DNA from: Lyophyllum atratum
Lineage: Eukaryota; Basidiomycota; Agaricomycetes; Agaricales; Lyophyllaceae
DNA: 64,000 nucleotides
Assembly: GCA_014905825.1 (NCBI GenBank)
Contig: JACGCN010000049.1
Location: 248,001 to 312,000, forward strand
Direction of reading: 5' to 3'
This document shows, in pieces, positions 59,199 to 64,000 of the stretch. A model generated the notes under the pieces. The model worked only from the letters and a program-made list of their open reading frames with translations. It searched no databases and was not told where the DNA came from. The translations under genes were made by a program, and so were the position numbers. The number at the start of each line of letters is the position of its first letter. The stretch's first letter is position 1.

Positions 59199-59690
59199 TA
59201 TGCTATTGACCGCCTGTATCTGACGACATGCCAGCACGTGTGCGATCGGACAGCTAATTCACTGCGGGGGTTGGGGCCTGTTCGATAGGCGTGTTTGGAC
59301 GATGAATACCCTGCGCGAACCCAGCTAGGGCAAGCCTTGGGCCGCTCATACCTCTGGCCTTTGCTTGCGTATTCACGCACAATTTTCTCCAGGATGCAAT
59401 ATACCAAACTTCTTCACGATTCTCTGCAACAAGAAGTGAATGAAGAAAGAATGTCATAAATAATAATGAAAACTTACGCAGAATCCAGAGTGCGGGGCGC
59501 GCCTGGAGTCAGGTTGGACTCAGAGACGTCGCCAGGCATGAATCGCCCGGTATATATCCCTGGCACGTTTTGCTTCGTAACTTCCCAGGGGATGAAGGAG
59601 GACGTACGAGGTTGGCACAGCAGAGCTGCGTTGTGCTATATATTATCTCGTCTTGGCCAAGACCGTGGAGAGTAGAAACGACAAGTAATC
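59199..59690 (-). pseudogene. decayed relative of the coiled-coil/Cys-module gene
   Basis: The minus strand encodes GQRYERPKACPSW, nearly matching GQTYERPMACPYW of the gene at 57494. Further upstream, PWEVTKQNVPGIYTGR-like sequence echoes FWEVVNQK..GC. The pieces lie in different frames. No start, membrane segment or C-terminal GxWxVxD..C module can be joined, so it is read as a fragment. Confidence 0.4.
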
Positions 59691-60410
59691 GAATCAGAAC
59701 CGATTCGCGATCCAAGTCTCTTCCGACCCCCAAGACAACATGAACAATGTCCAACAACGGCGAACGTGCGTACATAGAGTGATGCCAAACCAAAGGTAGA
59801 TGGGGAGGCTAGTTCAGGACTAAGGGTCGTTCGTATACATCGGCTGTTTCTGTCCCGCATTCCAGGGCTCGTTAGGCCGTGCATTGGCCCGAAGAAGTGA
59901 GAGAAATGCGTGGATACTTGGTGACATATGTAAGGTTCGGCTTTGTTGCTGAGGCTTGTCCTTCTTAAGGCGGTCGTAAAAAGAGTCCAGTATCCCTATA
60001 ATCAGACATGTTCTTTTCGTCGATCATCTGTCGGGCTAGAGGTTCCAAAAAGGGTTCAAAATCCATGGTGATTGGTCTGAACAAGAAAAAGACTATGATA
60101 GGCATACCTTGTGGTCGCCCAAACTATGTTGGTGGCTGAGATAGAGTCAAACGGATAAGTCTCGACATACTTTCCAAGCAGAGAGCGCATAGGGCTCGAG
60201 GCTTGAGAAGACTTCAACGAGGAAGTTGGCAGAAGGCAGTGCAAGGCAGTACTACTACTTGGGCAAAATTTGCGTGACGTCAACATCACATGCACCCATA
60301 CTCTATACCCTTCGCGCCGCCCCCTGTTATGACACCACTGACAGTGACACGGCCCCATAGACACGCGTCATGTATCAAGGACTTGAGCTTCCTCGTCATC
60401 GCAGAAACTC
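59691..60410. other. intergenic, no gene seen
   Basis: About 720 bases between the decayed fragment and the promoter of the small gene at 60535. No gene was recognised. Confidence 0.4.
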
Positions 60411-60418
60411 TTATATAG
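60411..60418 (+). promoter_or_regulatory. TATA box of the small gene at 60535
   Basis: TTATATAG lies about 120 bases before the start codon. A C/A/T-rich leader (CCCATCTTCACAAG, CAACACTTTCACG) follows, as expected for a well-expressed fungal gene. Confidence 0.5.
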
Positions 60419-60534
60419 ACCCTTCCCTGACCCTGTTACGACTTAAATCAACAATCTTTCCCATCTTCACAAGTTACAAAATCCCAACAACACTTTCACG
60501 AACCTAAACCTTTATTTCATCCCCACTAGACATC

Positions 60535-60863
60535 ATGGTGAGGCATCCGAACCATGTATACGAACTGCTCAATGATCTGATGACAAAATCCAGGGTTCTA
60601 TATTCTCTGCCATCGGAAACGGTATCAATGCTGTCATCAGTGCGATCGCTGCTGTCATTATGGCCATCGTCGGCGCAATAACAGCTGTAAGTATTTTTCA
60701 GCTATACCACGACATTCGGAAAGCTCAACGCCCGTTTGATTTACAGGTCATCGTCACAATATTTGACGTAATCGGAGACATTCTTTGCTGCAGATGCTGT
60801 GGCTCGCGGAGACGAACAGGGCGCGCTTTCAGTGGCCGCAGACGAATGGCAAGAAGCTATTAA
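60535..60863 (+). CDS. 70-aa hydrophobic protein with predicted lipid anchors
   Basis: Three exons: 60535-60537 (the ATG alone), 60594-60686, 60747-60863. The product begins MGSIFSAIGNGINAVISAIA, is hydrophobic to about residue 47 (VIMAIVGAITAVIVTIFDVI), then has DILCCRCCGSRRRTGR and a basic tail ending MARSY. Gly2 followed by Ser at position 3 suits N-myristoylation, and the CCxCC cluster suits palmitoylation. Both are predictions from motif. I recall similar small proteins widespread in Agaricomycetes (MGxxFSAIGxGINAxxSAIA...CCRCC), of unknown function. The splice sites are clean and the TATA box strong, so the gene is probably real despite its size. Confidence 0.8.
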
Positions 60864-61126
60864 TATGCACGTTCACGATTCGACGCAACTTACGATTTTA
60901 TACCCCTCACAATCCATGGACTCGCAATCACGGCATCACACTAATTACTCTATGTATCCCTATACCCGCTATCTATAGCGTAACTTCATTTTGATCTATT
61001 CAGTTCCACCACCCAGTGTGTTCGAAATGTAGTTGAAGATCCTCGAGTCAGAAAATCGATTCTACGGGGGTGAGAATTTCTTTGTGGATATGTAAAGGTG
61101 GATCGTGAATCCTCCCGTGCATTCCT

Positions 61127-62329
61127 CTAGAGCCTAGAGGAACGGGCGGAATGCATCCATCTCAAGAGTAGTCTAAGAGCCAGGTGCCCGAGACTGGTCA
61201 ACCTTTGCCGACGCTCTTCTTGTCTATGCCTCTCCGAGACGAAGCGAATGATCCCCAATCCATGACACGAAGGTAAATAGGGCAAGCACATATCAACGAT
61301 AACCTGAGGTACGTCGGTAGAGAGTAAGAATTCCACTCGGATGGTGAAGCTCGAGAGACGAAACTTTGTGGCCGCATTGGCGAGAAGACTGTCGAGATCT
61401 ATCCAGTCGCTAGCAAAGCTATTCATCAGAGTGGACATGAAGAGCCCTAATTTAACCTCCCGGAGCTGAGTTCGCAGCGTGTGCGTTGCGAGAATATCGT
61501 GGAGGAGTTTTGGCGAGCCGTTGCAGAGCAATTCCAAGGACCGTAGGTCAGCGTTCCGGCTGAGGTTAATATGTTCGGCTTTACCATACATTAGCGAACT
61601 GTTCGGTGAAAAGCAGTAGTACGAACCTGCCCGGTCAGCATGCCACAGGACAATCGTGAGGTATCGCAGAGAAGTGCCTAGTGCCCGTATAGCAGCGCCA
61701 ACGTGTTTTAGGTGTTCTTCATGAGGCTGATCTATACGAAGTCTGGATAGGGTTGGTAACGGGTCTAATGACGTGAACCAGGCTAGGAATGTGTCCAGCG
61801 ACGATAAATCGATGCTTAAAGTGTGCCACCCCCGTGGTGGCGATATTCGTGCAGAAGGTTCCGTCTCCTTTAACCATGAGCAGCCAACCAACATCACAGT
61901 CTGAATACGGGGAAAAGAGCAAAGCAGATTGGCCAGCACATCGAACGCCGCAAAACGGGTGTTGCGCAATTCCAGGTGGGTAATCAGCGTAAAAGCGGCT
62001 GAGAGTCTATACTGCATCCCCTGGTTTATCTCTGATCGCATAATGTACAGTGAGGTGATGGATGGGAAGAGGTCGATCTCATGTGGGAGAGAGTACGCGT
62101 AGAAGTTCAGCAGTAGGTTGCGAGTGTATGGTGAGAAGATGGACGCGATGTCGACGGCGTCGATGATGAGGTCGTACGGGCTGATGGAGAAGTCGGCCAT
62201 GAGGTGAGATCTGCTGCGCGAGAGCCATGCCTTGCACATTACACTGCAGGTAGCGAGTGCCGTACGATCGTCGCGCAGGTGATCGATGATTACATCGACG
62301 AGTTCTTGGGGAAGTGTCGGGATCGGCAT
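61127..62329 (-). CDS. F-box protein
   Basis: Uninterrupted 400-aa frame. The start MPIPTLPQELVDVIIDHLRD opens an F-box (ALATCSVMCKAWLSRSRSHL). Irregular leucine-rich segments follow (ITSLYIMRSE, ITHLELRNTRF, WHTLSIDLSSL, LRYLTIVLWHA, LRSLELLCNGS). It is the same subfamily as the gene at 46620. The probable role is an SCF ubiquitin-ligase adaptor with unknown target. Lack of introns is unusual for this window. Confidence 0.8.
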   Translation of the reverse strand: MPIPTLPQELVDVIIDHLRDDRTALATCSVMCKAWLSRSRSHLMADFSISPYDLIIDAVDIASIFSPYTRNLLLNFYAYSLPHEIDLFPSITSLYIMRSEINQGMQYRLSAAFTLITHLELRNTRFAAFDVLANLLCSFPRIQTVMLVGCSWLKETEPSARISPPRGWHTLSIDLSSLDTFLAWFTSLDPLPTLSRLRIDQPHEEHLKHVGAAIRALGTSLRYLTIVLWHADRAGSYYCFSPNSSLMYGKAEHINLSRNADLRSLELLCNGSPKLLHDILATHTLRTQLREVKLGLFMSTLMNSFASDWIDLDSLLANAATKFRLSSFTIRVEFLLSTDVPQVIVDMCLPYLPSCHGLGIIRFVSERHRQEERRQRLTSLGHLALRLLLRWMHSARSSRL

Positions 62330-62636
62330 CTGGAAGGCCGCGTTAAAGAGCTCGACGATAGTATACTGCGTGGCAGAAGAATGTGGCTAATCTTCAAGTT
62401 AGGCCTGAGCTGTTCTGTACGTAGTCAATGAGATGAGCCAAGGTTCAGTGAAGCTCGCTTTGGGACTGTTTGATGGCGGACAGTGTGGGTAAAAATTGTC
62501 TAGGGCCGGGTAACGCGCGTCTTGAGAACAATTAGCATCTCTCGCAAATTTTCATCGTCTCTGCGACTGCAGAGGCTTGCAGAGGTTGCCCGTGTCGGTT
62601 CCTGAAATTTCAACTATCCCAAAGACGATTATCACG
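62330..62636. other. intergenic between divergent F-box genes
   Basis: About 300 bases, presumably a shared promoter. No other feature is seen. Confidence 0.5.
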
Positions 62637-64000
62637 ATGCATCCTTGCCTTGCCATTCCCGATCTGCAGTCGCGTATTTTCGAACACTTCCCCACTGTAC
62701 ACAGGATTACGCTTGAACCGGAGTCAGATTCCATGCGTACTCTTGCACACCTCGCCAGAACGTGCCGAGCTTTCACCGGTGCACCCCTTTCGTCAACTCT
62801 GAGGTTTCCCTCGCTGAATGTTGTGTGCCGGTCGTGATTCAGAGCCTGCTCTCACTGTTTTATGGCGCAATCAAGCGACATTGGGGCCCCTGGTAGAAGT
62901 TATGCCGTGCCGCATATTGGGCCGGAAAAGTGGCCAACGCAAAGTAGTACGTTAACCCCGCAAAAGGTTGATTACTTAGTGTTCAATTGTTCATCAGAGA
63001 TTCATACGCCCCCCAGGAGACGCAGATTGGGCAAGGTTCGAGTATTATGCACGGAAAATCCGTGCTTTCGGCTCCTATCACCATAAGCATAGTCTGCCCA
63101 TTCACAATGAGGTGATGATGATGCTCGCGAGCTATCGTCCAGCTCGTTGTATACTCCCCAATCTACGAGAGATTACTCTTCAAATGAGCGACTCTGAGGA
63201 TGAACTCTCCCTCCTCTTCGCGCAGTGTCTCCTTAGCAGCACTATTCAACATGTATGGCTCATAATCGATGAAGAACGCCATGCGAGCCCTACCCTGATC
63301 TCAGCTATACGTCGCAACTGTCCCAATATCCAGCAGCTTAGCCTCAAGTTGTCCGCTCCACGCCATTCCACAGTTGTCCTTGCTTTGAATGACTTAATGT
63401 GCACCTTGCCACGTCTTCAAACCCTTATTGCACCTCTCCCCATACCAATGGACACACTGCTCCACCTCAGCATGCTGCCCTCACTGGGAACGCTTCATAT
63501 GGAAGGAATAGTTTTCAACGGTTCCCAAACCATCGAACTCCTTGCGTCGCAGGATAATTGCTTTGCTCGGCTTCACAGTCTCCTTTTCTCTGTGTCATCG
63601 CTCGAGGAACCCACCCTTGTGATGAATGCAGTACATCGCCCACTGTCGAAGTTGGGGGTTCAGCTAAGCCAAATCCCAGCTTCAATTCAAGCAAATAACT
63701 TCATTACCGCCATCACACGACACCCCTGCCGCAACTCTTTGAGGCACCTCAACATATCCACAAACCCCCCCATACTTGATACAGAGCATTCTGACGACAT
63801 CACCAACATTCACGCTCTCTTCCTCCTTCCAGGGATTGAAAGCCTCGAGCTTAATTGTAGGCCATTCGCCGCTGCTGTGGACGATGCCTGGCTTGCCACG
63901 GCGGCTGCGACATGGCCACGTCTATCAACTCTCATGATCCACTCAAAGACAAAATCGACACTCGCAGGGCTTATGCCATTGGTCAGACGCTGTCCTCTTG
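62637..64000 (+). CDS. F-box/LRR-like protein, 3' end beyond the window
   Basis: Exons 62637-62778, 62843-62943 and 62998 onward; the last exon stays open to the window end. The product starts MHPCLAIPDLQSRIFEHFP and continues LAHLARTCRAFTEPALTVLW and RNQATLGPLVEVMP, matching the gene at 44171 in layout and in the first intron position. LRR-like segments follow (LREITLQMSDSEDELS, IQQLSLKLSAPRH, LSMLPSLGTLHMEGI, LRHLNIS). Partial gene; the presumed role is an SCF adaptor. Confidence 0.78.

Noticed and set aside
1..64000. CRISPR arrays, bacterial operons, integrases or phage genes
   Set aside because: The window is clearly eukaryotic (spliceosomal introns, fungal families). No spaced identical direct repeats of CRISPR type were seen.

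Overview
The window looks like nuclear DNA of a filamentous basidiomycete, most likely a plant-litter or wood-decaying Agaricomycete. Genes are densely broken by 45-70 nt GT-AG introns, and the content includes AA9 lytic polysaccharide monooxygenases, a GH78 rhamnosidase, BBE-type flavin oxidases, MYND/MSS51-like proteins and F-box/LRR proteins. No tool was run. Exon joins were worked out by hand from splice consensus and reading-frame continuity.

Layout: (1) 0.2-10.8 kb is a plant-cell-wall degradation neighbourhood: two AA9 genes with signal peptides and the N-terminal copper-binding His, a single-pass membrane protein, and a large GH78 alpha-L-rhamnosidase convergent with the second AA9. 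(2) 11.6-17 kb holds a decayed ankyrin-like gene and a tandem pair of MYND/MSS51-C genes. (3) 17.7-20 kb is a BCS1-like AAA ATPase. (4) 21.9-30.1 kb has three tandem BBE/AA7-like FAD oxidases with identical intron positions; a 683-bp terminal-inverted-repeat element with a 10-12 bp target duplication sits between copies 1 and 2. (5) 30.6-35.1 kb has a conserved hypothetical, a many-exon hypothetical and a tRNA-Val with an intron. (6) 35.4-42.1 kb is a SNF2/RING (SHPRH/Irc20-like) helicase-ubiquitin ligase. (7) 42.4-44 kb is a degenerate tandem-duplicated region. (8) 44.2-47.8 kb has two F-box genes. (9) 48.2-52.5 kb is the five-RRM ribosome-biogenesis factor MRD1, divergent from prefoldin subunit 3. 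(10) 52.9-55.9 kb is a double-Myb Teb1-like protein. (11) 57.5-64 kb has a membrane/coiled-coil protein with duplicated Cys modules, a decayed relative, a 70-aa lipid-anchor-like protein and two more F-box genes, the last cut by the window end.

The most striking signal is inside MRD1. What looks like one 574-nt intron is three consecutive introns joined at exact AG|GT junctions with no exon between them, and each holds one member of a box C/D snoRNA family. A ribosome-assembly gene thus hosts a triplicated intron-plus-snoRNA unit, whose guide segments match adjacent stretches of 25S rRNA as I remember that sequence.
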